Shown piece after piece: positions 1 to 6,242 of a stretch of DNA of 11,175 nucleotides (its first letter is position 1; the number at the start of each line of letters is the position of its first letter). The notes below the pieces were generated by a model. That model was not told where the DNA came from and did no database searches. It saw only the letters and a list, made by a program, of their open reading frames with translations. The stretch is from CALXXL01 sp964512385 (GTDB taxonomy: Bacteria > Verrucomicrobiota > Lentisphaeria > Victivallales > Victivallaceae), in assembly GCA_964512385.1 (NCBI GenBank), contig CAZEHZ010000074.1:1-11175 (forward strand), given 5' to 3'. Made by a program: the position numbers and the translations under genes.

Positions 1-13
1 CTCTTTTAGCCAT
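1..13 (-). CDS. start of an unidentified gene running off the left edge
   Basis: An ATG at 13-11 on the minus strand opens a frame reading Met-Ala-Lys-Arg before the window ends. A good Shine-Dalgarno sequence (GAGGTG, 24-19) lies 5 bases before the ATG, and the 62 bases between the upstream stop codon and this ATG are AT-rich and look like a promoter region. Four codons are too few to name the product. The gene lies directly downstream of the small HTH gene in the same direction, so the two may be functionally linked. Confidence 0.5.
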
Positions 14-18
14 AAAAA

Positions 19-65
19 CACCTCACAAATTAAATATTTACACTATATAACAATTTTATAATCAA
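19..65 (-). promoter_or_regulatory. candidate promoter and RBS for the left-edge gene
   Basis: Reading the minus strand, TTGATT (65-60) and TGTAAA (42-37) are 17 bases apart and are weak matches to -35 and -10 boxes. They are followed by the Shine-Dalgarno sequence GAGGTG at 24-19. The RBS is convincing. The promoter is only plausible, because the stretch is so AT-rich that partial matches are expected by chance. Confidence 0.3.
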
Positions 66-75
66 CGAATAAAAA

Positions 76-348
76 CTATTTTTCCGAAAAAGGAGAAAAT
101 ATATTTGACTTCTCAAAATTCCCAGATACGCCGAGTAAAAAAGCGTCTAAAGCGGCGGGAGAAATGCGATATCCGACGGAGAAGCGGCGAGCCTTAAGGG
201 TACCCCGCTGGCAATTCTTACGAATTTCGCCAACCGGCACGCCGAGTAAAGCGGCCACCTCATCCACAGTAAAACAAACCCTGCTACGCAAATCGCCTTT
301 AACTTGAGACGGAAACATCAAATTTTTATCTAACTTATTAAAGCTCAT
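76..348 (-). CDS. small excisionase/MerR-like helix-turn-helix DNA-binding protein
   Basis: This 90-residue protein has a compact winged helix-turn-helix of the excisionase (HTH_17) type. The helix-turn-helix lies at about residues 25-48 (FTVDEVAALLGVPVGEIRK, then NCQRG). A basic wing with the family's aromatic/basic pattern, ARRFSVGYRIS, follows at 53-63, and a last helix ends in DAFL at about 70. The family includes phage and plasmid excisionases and small transcription regulators; many of these bind short direct repeats cooperatively. The tail after residue 73 is polar and not recognised. The ATG at 348 has only a weak upstream GGTG as RBS, and Met11 (ATG at 318) is an alternative start. 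The 11-bp repeat array begins about 40 bases upstream, so the protein may bind its own promoter region; that is inference. Its role could be recombination directionality, autoregulation or DNA segregation. Confidence 0.8.
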   Translation of the reverse strand: MSFNKLDKNLMFPSQVKGDLRSRVCFTVDEVAALLGVPVGEIRKNCQRGTLKARRFSVGYRISPAALDAFLLGVSGNFEKSNIFSPFSEK

Positions 349-386
349 GGTAGTTGCACCAAAAAATTAAAAAAACCGAGACACGG

Positions 387-507
387 ACAGCGAGTATTGA
401 CACACTTCCGAGCTAAGCTGAAGCGCCCCTGAAGCGATAACCGAGCGACTATCAAGCGAAGTCGAAGCGACATCGAACCGAGATGGGAACGAAAGTGAAG
501 TCAACAA
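387..507. repeat. array of 11-bp phased direct repeats upstream of the HTH gene
   Basis: Cut into consecutive 11-mers from 387, the sequence lines up without gaps. The best rows are GAAGCGCCCCT (420), GAAGCGATAAC (431), CGAGCGACTAT (442), CAAGCGAAGTC (453), GAAGCGACATC (464) and GAACCGAGATG (475). The tetramer AGCG occurs at 389, 422, 433, 444, 455 and 466, always in the same 11-bp register. The third column is A in all 11 rows and the seventh is A in 10 of 11. The consensus is roughly [GC][AG]AGCGAnn[AT][CT]; the core is 409-485 and the outer rows are degenerate. An 11-bp period puts every unit on nearly the same face of the helix, as in ParR-binding or other iteron arrays. It is not a multiple of three, so coding periodicity does not explain it. 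Binding by the adjacent HTH protein is inference. Confidence 0.6.
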
Positions 508-607
508 CAACAATACGGATAAAATACCATTTTGTGGGTAAATAAAAAAAGGCGGGTAAAAAAGGAAGAAAAAACGAAACCAAAAAGTGGAATAAATAAG
601 GTTAGGG

Positions 608-649
608 TTGACCGGGAAACCATAAGTAACATAAACGTTAACCCAGGAG
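608..649 (+). promoter_or_regulatory. candidate plus-strand promoter and RBS for the 24-aa ORF
   Basis: TTGACC (608-613, five of six -35 bases) and CATAAA (630-635, four of six -10 bases) are 16 bases apart on the plus strand. An AGGAG Shine-Dalgarno sequence follows at 645-649, 7 bases before an ATG. The predicted transcript would have a leader of only about 15 bases. The -35 box overlaps one arm of an imperfect inverted repeat, GGGTTGAC (605-612) with GTTAACCC (637-644, one mismatch), which could be an operator. Confidence 0.35.
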
Positions 650-656
650 ACAAACA

Positions 657-731
657 ATGGAAGAGCAGCTAAAAGAGTTAATAACCTTAACGTACCTGTT
701 GATAATCTTAATAATAGTACTAAAAGGCTAA
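657..731 (+). CDS. possible 24-residue single-span membrane peptide
   Basis: The plus-strand ORF has 24 codons and a TAA stop. It begins with a charged amphipathic segment (MEEQLKEL), continues with about 14 residues that are nearly all Leu, Ile, Val, Thr or Tyr, and ends in Lys-Gly. That is the shape of a short membrane-inserting peptide, as in type I toxins, small phage membrane or coat proteins, and small regulatory membrane proteins. Support comes from a well-placed AGGAG and a candidate promoter. Codons are AT-rich (ATA, TTA, CTA), unlike the housekeeping genes. No Rho-independent terminator is seen on this strand, and the ORF converges on the tRNA-Ser unit. No family is recognised, and an ORF this short can arise by chance. 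Confidence 0.3.
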   Translation: MEEQLKELITLTYLLIILIIVLKG

Positions 732-742
732 AAAGGAGAGAC

Positions 743-772
743 AAAAAAACCGAAGGCGAAAACCGCCTTCGG
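743..772 (-). terminator. intrinsic terminator of the tRNA-Ser transcript
   Basis: On the minus strand a perfect 9-bp GC-rich stem (CCGAAGGCG at 772-764 pairing with CGCCTTCGG at 758-750) with a 5-base loop is followed directly by seven T's (749-743). It lies 80 bases past the tRNA 3' end. The other strand has no T-run after the stem, so it terminates leftward transcription only, ending the tRNA-Ser unit and probably pgsA read-through. Confidence 0.88.
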
Positions 773-773
773 C

Positions 774-793
774 TGACATACGATTTGACATAC
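774..793. repeat. 8-bp direct repeat TGACATAC, 12 bases apart
   Basis: TGACATAC occurs at 774-781 and again at 786-793. It lies between the terminator stem and the tRNA 3' end. It could be a pair of recombinase or regulator arm sites, but two copies of 8 bp in AT-rich DNA are weak evidence. Confidence 0.2.
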
Positions 794-852
794 AATATTA
801 AAACCAAACAATCCAATTTAGTACTATAAATGAGGTAAAAAGGCAAAAAAAA

Positions 853-942
853 TGGCGGAGAGAGTGGGATTCGAACCCACGGTAGAGTTGCCCCTACACA
901 GCATTTCCAATGCTGCGCCTTCGTCCACTCGGCCATCTCTCC
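853..942 (-). tRNA. tRNA-Ser (anticodon GGA)
   Basis: The minus strand gives a full class II (long variable arm) tRNA of 90 bases including an encoded CCA (855-853). The acceptor stem pairs GGAGAGA (942-936) with TCTCTCC (863-857), and the discriminator base is G, as is normal for serine. The anticodon stem CAGCA/TGCTG encloses the loop TTGGAAA, giving anticodon GGA at 908-906, which reads UCC and UCU. The T loop GTTCGAATC is intact. It lies downstream of pgsA with its own promoter and is closed by the terminator at 772-743. Its 3' side faces the unusual left-hand region; tRNA-Ser 3' ends are common integration sites for mobile elements. Confidence 0.97.
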
Positions 943-957
943 GATTCAACGCTATTT

Positions 958-985
958 AATATAGTGCGGTTTTGAGCTTTTTCAA
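958..985 (-). promoter_or_regulatory. promoter of tRNA-Ser
   Basis: On the minus strand TTGAAA (985-980) and TATATT (963-958) are separated by 16 bases, a good sigma-70-type promoter. Transcription would start near 951, about 9 bases before the mature tRNA 5' end. It sits just past the pgsA stop codon with no terminator between, so the tRNA may also be reached by read-through from the operon. Confidence 0.6.
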
Positions 986-994
986 GTGCGATTT

Positions 995-1576
995 TTAATG
1001 TTTCATTAAAATTATATCACGATTATTATAGAAATAACGGATTCCGGAGAAAATAGTCATCGTTACGACTACATACAGCATCCCCTGCCACAAATACCAT
1101 AGATGGATATTGCCAAACACAATATCACGTAAATCAAACATCTTGATCCAGGACAAACCGGCGGTAAAGACCGCCGCCATTTGTAACGCCGTTTTCCACT
1201 TGCCCCAACGGTCCGCACTGATTACACGATTATGCTTTATCGCCATCATCCGCAGACCGGTTACCATAAATTCACGCGACAAAATTATTACTGCCATCCA
1301 ACCCGCCATATAGCCAAACTCCACCAGCATAATCATTGTGGCGGTGGCAAAAATCTTGTCCGCCAACGGGTCCATTAAAGCACCAAATTCACTTACCTGA
1401 TTCCATTTTCGGGCTAAATAACCATCGGCAAAGTCAGTTATCCCGGCGACGATAGCACAAATGTAGGCTATCCAACGCAATAAAATTGCGGTTTCGGCAT
1501 TAGAGGCTAAAACTACAAAAACCAACGTTAATATTATACGGCTTATGGTTAAAATATTCGGCAGATTCCAAGTCAT
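995..1576 (-). CDS. pgsA: CDP-diacylglycerol--glycerol-3-phosphate 3-phosphatidyltransferase
   Basis: PgsA joins CDP-diacylglycerol and glycerol-3-phosphate to make phosphatidylglycerol phosphate, the committed step to phosphatidylglycerol and cardiolipin in the inner membrane. The 193-residue protein has the complete CDP-alcohol phosphotransferase signature: D48, D51-G52, A55-R56, G65, D69 and D73. The N-terminal NLPNILTISRI and the ADRWGKWKTALQM segment at 121-133 are typical of PgsA rather than phosphatidylserine or cardiolipin synthases of the same superfamily. Several hydrophobic segments (about 8-25, 30-47, 75-100, 130-145, 160-178) fit an integral membrane enzyme. Length is normal. It begins 27 bases after the rimO stop, and a rimO-pgsA pair is a recurrent arrangement in bacteria. 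Confidence 0.95.
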   Translation of the reverse strand: MTWNLPNILTISRIILTLVFVVLASNAETAILLRWIAYICAIVAGITDFADGYLARKWNQVSEFGALMDPLADKIFATATMIMLVEFGYMAGWMAVIILSREFMVTGLRMMAIKHNRVISADRWGKWKTALQMAAVFTAGLSWIKMFDLRDIVFGNIHLWYLWQGMLYVVVTMTIFSGIRYFYNNRDIILMKH

Positions 1577-1603
1577 TTTAGTATTCTTTCTATTTATAAA
1601 AAG

Positions 1604-2971
1604 TTAATTTACGGTACCATGCAAATCGTATTCTTCGGCATCAGTGATTTCCACCTGATAGAATTCACCGGCATTCAAGTTGCGCGTTGAATGGACAAAG
1701 ATATAATTGTCGATCTCCGGCGCATCCAGATAAGCTCGGCCGGCCCCGTTTTTGCCGTCGGCTTCGTCCAGCAAAACGGTTAAGGTTTTACCGATTAAGC
1801 TCTGATTATGCGCTAAAGAAATTTGACTCTGAATTTCCATTAACTCGGTGGCTCGTTGCTCCGCCAGTTCTCCGACAATCTGATTCGGCATTAATGCCGC
1901 CGGGGTTCTGGGCTCGGCAGCGTAGGCGAAGACGCCGAAACGTTCAAATTTAAAATCGGTTACCAACTCTTTCAGTTCATTAAAATCCGCCTCTGTTTCA
2001 CCCGGAAAACCGGTAATGAAGGTGGTGCGGATGGCTATATCCGGCATGGCTTGGCGCAACTTGGTCAGCACCGTCATCACATCTGCTTTGGTGGCCTTGC
2101 GCCCCATGCGCAGTAAGATATTGTCGGCAATATGCTGCAACGGAATATCCACATACGGCACCATGTGAGTGCTTTGCTGCATAACCGCAATCAATTCATC
2201 GGTATAATGTGCCGGATGAGTATACAATAAGCGAATCCAGAATTTACCCGGCCGTTTATCTAATTCGGTCAACAGTTTTGCCAGCGTGTCGCCGCGGTCA
2301 TTATCCTGCCCGTAGGCGGTAATATCCTGGGCGATCAACACGATTTCTTTTACGCCGGAGGCCAGCAGATTGTCGGCCTCTTTCAGGCAGGACTCCAACG
2401 TACGACTGCGCAATTTGCCGCGAATATTCGGAATTGAGCAGTAACTGCAGCGATTATCACAGCCGTCCGACACCTTTAAATATGCCACATGAGGCAGTGT
2501 GAGTTGAAGACGGGCGGTATTTTCATCGTAAATATAGCATGGACTATCCGCAAAATTACGGATTTCGGCATGGCCGCCGGTCAAAACTTCGGCAATATTG
2601 CTTACGCCGTCAATGCCGTTCCATACGTCAACTTCCGGGAAATCTGTTTTAAAATTCTGCTCTTTGTCCCATTGAATCAGACAGCCGGCCACCACAATTT
2701 TACGATTCTGCGGGCGGCGTTGCTTCCATGCGACAGCCTCTTTTATGGTGTCATAAGTCTCCTGACGTGCCGACGGCAAAAAAGCACAGGTGTTAATCAG
2801 CATCACATCGGCTTCAGCTTGATTGAACGTTAAGCTGAACTGCCCGGACTGCAACAGACTGCCTGCCATTACTTCGGTGTCCACAAAGTTTTTCGGACAG
2901 CCCAAGCTGACGATGAACACCTGTTTACCTAAGTTACGAGTTTTTGCGGTATATTTTTTATTCTTAGCCAT
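1604..2971 (-). CDS. rimO: ribosomal protein uS12 (S12) methylthiotransferase
   Basis: RimO is a radical-SAM enzyme with two iron-sulfur clusters that methylthiolates a conserved aspartate of ribosomal protein S12. The 455-residue protein has the N-terminal MTTase domain with cysteines C25 (in VSLGCPKN), C62 (in NTCAF) and C97 (in VAGC). The radical-SAM motif CDNRCSYC gives C171, C175 and C178, and a C-terminal TRAM domain covers about 394-455. The VSLGCPKN..DTE start and the DAPEIDNYIFV segment favour RimO over the tRNA enzymes MiaB and MtaB. The start ATG at 2971 is one base after the preceding stop codon and has a GGAG 10 bases upstream inside that gene, so it is probably co-translated with it. 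Length is normal to slightly long. Confidence 0.95.
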   Translation of the reverse strand: MAKNKKYTAKTRNLGKQVFIVSLGCPKNFVDTEVMAGSLLQSGQFSLTFNQAEADVMLINTCAFLPSARQETYDTIKEAVAWKQRRPQNRKIVVAGCLIQWDKEQNFKTDFPEVDVWNGIDGVSNIAEVLTGGHAEIRNFADSPCYIYDENTARLQLTLPHVAYLKVSDGCDNRCSYCSIPNIRGKLRSRTLESCLKEADNLLASGVKEIVLIAQDITAYGQDNDRGDTLAKLLTELDKRPGKFWIRLLYTHPAHYTDELIAVMQQSTHMVPYVDIPLQHIADNILLRMGRKATKADVMTVLTKLRQAMPDIAIRTTFITGFPGETEADFNELKELVTDFKFERFGVFAYAAEPRTPAALMPNQIVGELAEQRATELMEIQSQISLAHNQSLIGKTLTVLLDEADGKNGAGRAYLDAPEIDNYIFVHSTRNLNAGEFYQVEITDAEEYDLHGTVN

Positions 2972-2972
2972 T

Positions 2973-3821
2973 CTATTTTTGCTCCAAACCTACGCTTTTT
3001 AACACATAATCGGCAATTTTCCGATTTCCGGCCAAAGCGGTTGCGCCGCGTAAACGCCAACGGTCATCGGCATTGGCGGCTAATTTATAATTAACTTCAT
3101 TCACTTTATTGTCCAACACTTTACCAAACTCATTCACCCCAATGTACCCGGTGCGCCCCATAATGGTAATCATGGCGGCAATATCCCATAATTTTACTAC
3201 GGCTAAATAGCACATCAGCTTGCCGGCCAGCAGGTAATGACAGGCCGCAACGCAGGCACTCCAGCTGAAAACCTGATTCGGCATATCGATATAATGATGC
3301 TTGGCATGACGCTGAGCCACCGCTACCGGCCGGCGAATGTCCAACTCTGCCGGCACCGGAACAAACTTTTCTTTAGTGATGGCCGCCGGATTGCGCAAGT
3401 TACGGTAATGCCATACGATATCGCCATCGGTAATCAATAATTCGTCCTGAATCGGCAGATACAAGGCGCCGTCGGTAATTACGCCGTTATGCATCAAGGC
3501 TATGGAGTGACCCCAGGCCGGAAACATACAACTGTATGGCGCCGTGCCGTCTATCGGGTCAACAATCCAGCAGGCGGGGGCGTGTAAATCATGCTGAATT
3601 TCCGCTTCGGTTTTCTGGGCAATGGTCTCTTCACCAATAAAACCACTGTCGCCATTACAGACTAAACTTGAAATCAGAAACGCCTCCACCGCTTTATCGG
3701 CGGCGGTAACTACGCTGTTGTCGCTCTTCAGCTCCATCGGCGGATTTTCATAATACTTCAATGCGATGTCGGCTGATTGCCGACATACTGCGATAATTTT
3801 TTCCAACTGCCATTCTGTCAT
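2973..3821 (-). CDS. inositol monophosphatase / CysQ-family phosphatase
   Basis: This 282-residue protein belongs to the Mg-dependent, lithium-sensitive sugar/nucleotide phosphatase superfamily. The metal-binding set is present: GEE at 63-65, DPIDGT at 88-93 and the distal WD at 212-213, plus the N-terminal SVVTAADKAVE segment (36-46). The family hydrolyses inositol phosphates, histidinol phosphate, fructose-1,6-bisphosphate or 3'-phosphoadenosine 5'-phosphate, and the sequence does not settle which. WDIAAMITIM departs from the usual WDxAAG seen in true inositol monophosphatases, so substrate assignment should stay open. It is cytoplasmic, with no signal peptide. It starts 17 bases after the TPR gene and ends one base before rimO, so it is firmly inside the operon. 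Confidence 0.85.
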   Translation of the reverse strand: MTEWQLEKIIAVCRQSADIALKYYENPPMELKSDNSVVTAADKAVEAFLISSLVCNGDSGFIGEETIAQKTEAEIQHDLHAPACWIVDPIDGTAPYSCMFPAWGHSIALMHNGVITDGALYLPIQDELLITDGDIVWHYRNLRNPAAITKEKFVPVPAELDIRRPVAVAQRHAKHHYIDMPNQVFSWSACVAACHYLLAGKLMCYLAVVKLWDIAAMITIMGRTGYIGVNEFGKVLDNKVNEVNYKLAANADDRWRLRGATALAGNRKIADYVLKSVGLEQK

Positions 3822-3838
3822 AATTCTTACCGTAAAAC

Positions 3839-4606
3839 TTAGAGTTGTTTAGCCATTTCATCGGCTTCTTTATAAAAGTCCAGCAACTGACTGCCTTGAA
3901 CTTTATCCAGATCGTTATCGGCATACGAGTTTGCCTCGGCCTGTTCCTTGGTGGCAAGGTCGGCACGGCTGGCAAAGTAATAGCCACGGGCTAAATTGGT
4001 GCAAATCAGAAATTTCTGACTGGCGGTGGCTTCCTGCATATTCATTTTTGCACTGCGCAGCAGCAATAATGCCGCCTGTAAACGTTTTTCCCCCAGTTTC
4101 TGTTTCAGCAGCATCATGCCCAGTTCGCTTACGGTTACCGGTTCATCGGCATAATTAGCGGCGATGGCGGTAAAGACCAGCATCAACTTATTCTGCATAT
4201 CCGGAGCGTTCTGCTGGTGCAGAAGTTGTATTTTAAAATCATATAAATCATAAACCTTAGGCGAAGCGGCCAGAGCGTTGTCAATTATTTTTATCGCCTC
4301 GTCCTGATTCTGCAAATGCTTAAAATAGATAAAGCTCTTCAGCATAATCAAACGGTAATCTTTGGGGTTTTGTTCCAAATTTACATCAATTATTTTTATT
4401 GCTTCGTCATATTTTTTTTCCTGTAAAAGTTTTTCCAGTTCGGCAAATACCGGCGGAACTTCTTTGGCCGCCGGCGCCGGCGGCTTTATCGCTTTAATCG
4501 GCTGAGCCAACGGCCCGATTTGCGGGGCGGCGGTTTTTGCCAGGCAAGTTATTGCTCCGGAAGCAGTTACTGCCATAACCATCATAATTTTTACAATTTT
4601 CTTCAT
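3839..4606 (-). CDS. exported TPR-like protein of unknown function
   Basis: The 255-residue protein starts with a signal peptide: a basic MKK, a hydrophobic core to about residue 22, and a likely signal-peptidase I site near 20-25. Cys21 is not in a good lipobox. A Pro/Ala-rich linker (about 26-52) follows, then helical repeats resembling tetratricopeptide repeats. Two similar units carry the same phrase, YDEAIKIIDVNL at 66-77 and QDEAIKIIDNAL at 101-112. The rest (to 255) is alpha-helical with less obvious repeats. TPR domains are protein-binding scaffolds, so this probably acts in the periplasm or at the envelope. It follows the phosphatase gene by 40 bases, with AGGA as RBS and a candidate promoter of its own. 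The specific partner is unknown. Confidence 0.75.
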   Translation of the reverse strand: MKKIVKIMMVMAVTASGAITCLAKTAAPQIGPLAQPIKAIKPPAPAAKEVPPVFAELEKLLQEKKYDEAIKIIDVNLEQNPKDYRLIMLKSFIYFKHLQNQDEAIKIIDNALAASPKVYDLYDFKIQLLHQQNAPDMQNKLMLVFTAIAANYADEPVTVSELGMMLLKQKLGEKRLQAALLLLRSAKMNMQEATASQKFLICTNLARGYYFASRADLATKEQAEANSYADNDLDKVQGSQLLDFYKEADEMAKQL

Positions 4607-4640
4607 AATATAATCCTGAATAAAAAATTTCTGTTCCTAT

Positions 4641-4669
4641 AATATACTACATCTTAAACTTAACTGCAA
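4641..4669 (-). promoter_or_regulatory. candidate internal promoter before the TPR gene
   Basis: On the minus strand TTGCAG (4669-4664) and TATATT (4646-4641) are 17 bases apart. The -10 box is good and the -35 box is weak (three of six). It overlaps the end of the phosphatase gene and would drive the TPR, phosphatase-superfamily, rimO and pgsA genes separately from lysS. At 40 bases, the gap that holds the -10 box is the largest between genes inside the block, which fits a sub-operon boundary. Confidence 0.35.
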
Positions 4670-6242
4670 GCATGGTAATGTCATCAGACTGTGCGGCGCC
4701 GGCGGTAAATTCGCTTACCGCCACATTCACTTGACGAATCAATTTATCCGGCAACGGGGCGAATACTCTGGAGACTACTTCCCGCAAACGCCAATCGTTA
4801 AACATCTCATTATTCACATTCATCGCCTCGGTAACACCGTCGGTATACAGCAGCAACATGTCTGACAACTGCAACGTAAAGCGTTGGTCTTTCAGCACTT
4901 GCTTGGTAAGCGGCATCGGGCCGATTACCATGCCGGGCGCCAAATTAACCGGCGACACTTCGCCGCCGCGCCAGAGATACGGCAACGGATGCCCCGCATT
5001 ACAAATCACCAGTTCCCGCGTATTCAAGTTCAGCGTAAATGCGCATACCGTGGCAAACATGCAGTTTAAATTCCGCTTTTCCAGTTTTTCGTTCACAGCT
5101 AAAAGAATTTCCGACGGTAACTTGTATTCCGCCGCCGCATGATGCAGTAAGGTACGCAAACGCGCCATAAACACTGCGGCGCCAAGCCCTTTGCCCGATA
5201 CATCGCCTAATGCGAAAAACCAGTGGTCCGGCTCCTGCTCCACCCAGTAATAGAAGTCGCCCGCCGCCGTCTGTGCCGGAATCATGGCGGCCGCCACCGA
5301 TAACCGGGGGTCGTTAAACGACGTTCCGGGCAGCATGTGCCGTTGAATATCGCCGGCTAACTGTAAATCCAGCTCGTGCTGAGCTTGCTGATCGGCGGCG
5401 GCGGTTAAACTGTCCAGATGTTTGGTCAGCGATTCGCCGGTTTTGCTGAAAACGGTATGCAGTTGCTGAATCTCGCAGACACTGGAACTGTTTTGCGGAA
5501 TTTCGCTGTTATTTTTAATGGCATTCATGGTTTTTTCTAAATTTTCCACATCGCCATTAAACTTGGCCAGCGTGCGTTTGGTGGTTAGAAATGCCCAAAC
5601 CGCCCCAACTAATAAAAATATGGCGTTGCCTAAATAAATTATATTGGCTAGACGGGTTCGCTTGACGGTATGTTCCATAAATTGAGTGCTGAGCTGATTG
5701 TTTACCGTGCTGACATGATTTGCCAAGCGACAGAAACGGATTCCCACGCCAATCCGGTAATCCGCGCCGGCGGCCGGAACGCAGGCCAGCATCATATCGT
5801 CCGACCAATAAAAATCCGCCTCCTGTTTGTGGTCATCAGCGGCATACTCAACGGTATGCGACATTTGGCTTAACGGTGGAAGTTCCGCCGTGCTGTATAA
5901 TATGTTATTATGCTTGTCGGCAATGAAATGCACATCAACTTCCGGGAACGCCGATTGAATATATTCAAAAATATTGTCCAAATCCCGCCCGGCGGTAACA
6001 TCGGCGTTAGTGGCTAAATGTCTTACCAGCCAACCTTTAGCCAGCTTAAACTGCTCGTCAAATTCCACTTTTACATTCTTCAGCAACTCCTGCTGCCACA
6101 CTTGTTCGTGCCGTGCCACCCGATTGGCGGTAAAATGCAGCGCCCACAGCGACGCTCCGGCGGAAATGATAAACATAAAACCGGAAAAAGCCAGAAAAAA
6201 CAGCAGTAATCTTTGCTTATAGGTTACATTAATGTGTTTCAT
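4647..6242 (-). CDS. membrane-anchored SpoIIE/RsbU-type PP2C phosphatase
   Basis: This 531-residue signalling protein has a transmembrane helix (about 11-35), an extracytoplasmic sensor-like domain (about 36-198), a second helix (about 200-219), a linker with coiled-coil character (220-292) and a C-terminal SpoIIE/RsbU Ser/Thr phosphatase domain (about 294-531). Catalytic metal ligands look intact: D329 in AGDF, D347 in GDVSGKG, D468 in YTDG and D520-D521 in DDITMLAVK. NAGHP is at 415-419. Proteins of this layout usually dephosphorylate an anti-anti-sigma (STAS) protein in response to an outside signal. No STAS or kinase gene lies in this window, so the target is unknown. The start overlaps the upstream paralogue by 4 bp (ATGA), and AAGGAG lies 7 bases before it. 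The usual GGDxxD variant reads GDFYY here, but the essential first Asp is kept. Confidence 0.88.
   Translation of the reverse strand: MKHINVTYKQRLLLFFLAFSGFMFIISAGASLWALHFTANRVARHEQVWQQELLKNVKVEFDEQFKLAKGWLVRHLATNADVTAGRDLDNIFEYIQSAFPEVDVHFIADKHNNILYSTAELPPLSQMSHTVEYAADDHKQEADFYWSDDMMLACVPAAGADYRIGVGIRFCRLANHVSTVNNQLSTQFMEHTVKRTRLANIIYLGNAIFLLVGAVWAFLTTKRTLAKFNGDVENLEKTMNAIKNNSEIPQNSSSVCEIQQLHTVFSKTGESLTKHLDSLTAAADQQAQHELDLQLAGDIQRHMLPGTSFNDPRLSVAAAMIPAQTAAGDFYYWVEQEPDHWFFALGDVSGKGLGAAVFMARLRTLLHHAAAEYKLPSEILLAVNEKLEKRNLNCMFATVCAFTLNLNTRELVICNAGHPLPYLWRGGEVSPVNLAPGMVIGPMPLTKQVLKDQRFTLQLSDMLLLYTDGVTEAMNVNNEMFNDWRLREVVSRVFAPLPDKLIRQVNVAVSEFTAGAAQSDDITMLAVKFKM

Larger units (their letters stand above)
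349..852. other. gene-poor, A-rich interval between the HTH gene and tRNA-Ser
   Basis: About 500 bases hold no convincing conventional gene. Going up the coordinates, the interval has A-tracts (361-375), the 11-bp repeat array (387-507), an A-rich purine stretch on the plus strand (about 541-600), a candidate plus-strand mini-gene (608-731), the tRNA terminator (743-772) and a short direct repeat TGACATAC (774-781 and 786-793). Base composition is visibly lower in GC than the housekeeping block to the right. A minus-strand open frame spans 367-936, but it starts inside the tRNA and contains the terminator, so it is not a gene. Confidence 0.6.

Noticed and set aside
376..518. CRISPR array reading of the 11-bp repeats
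   Set aside because: Units are contiguous and only 11 bp with no spacers, and no cas genes are present.
483..545. Plus-strand ORF of 20 codons
   Set aside because: No Shine-Dalgarno sequence before the ATG, overlap with the 11-bp repeat array, and no recognisable protein character.
735..741. GGAGAGA, identical to the last seven bases of the tRNA acceptor stem, as a possible attachment-site remnant
   Set aside because: Seven bases in purine-rich DNA are expected by chance and the match does not extend on either side.
367..936. Minus-strand open frame of 189 codons
   Set aside because: It begins inside tRNA-Ser, runs through the intrinsic terminator, and is a Phe/Leu/Ser-rich reading of the purine-rich opposite strand. 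It has no internal Met after the first and no RBS.
3748..3987. Minus-strand frame overlapping the junction of the TPR and IMPase-family genes
   Set aside because: Both overlapping genes are well supported by motifs or repeats in other frames; this one has no domain and no RBS.
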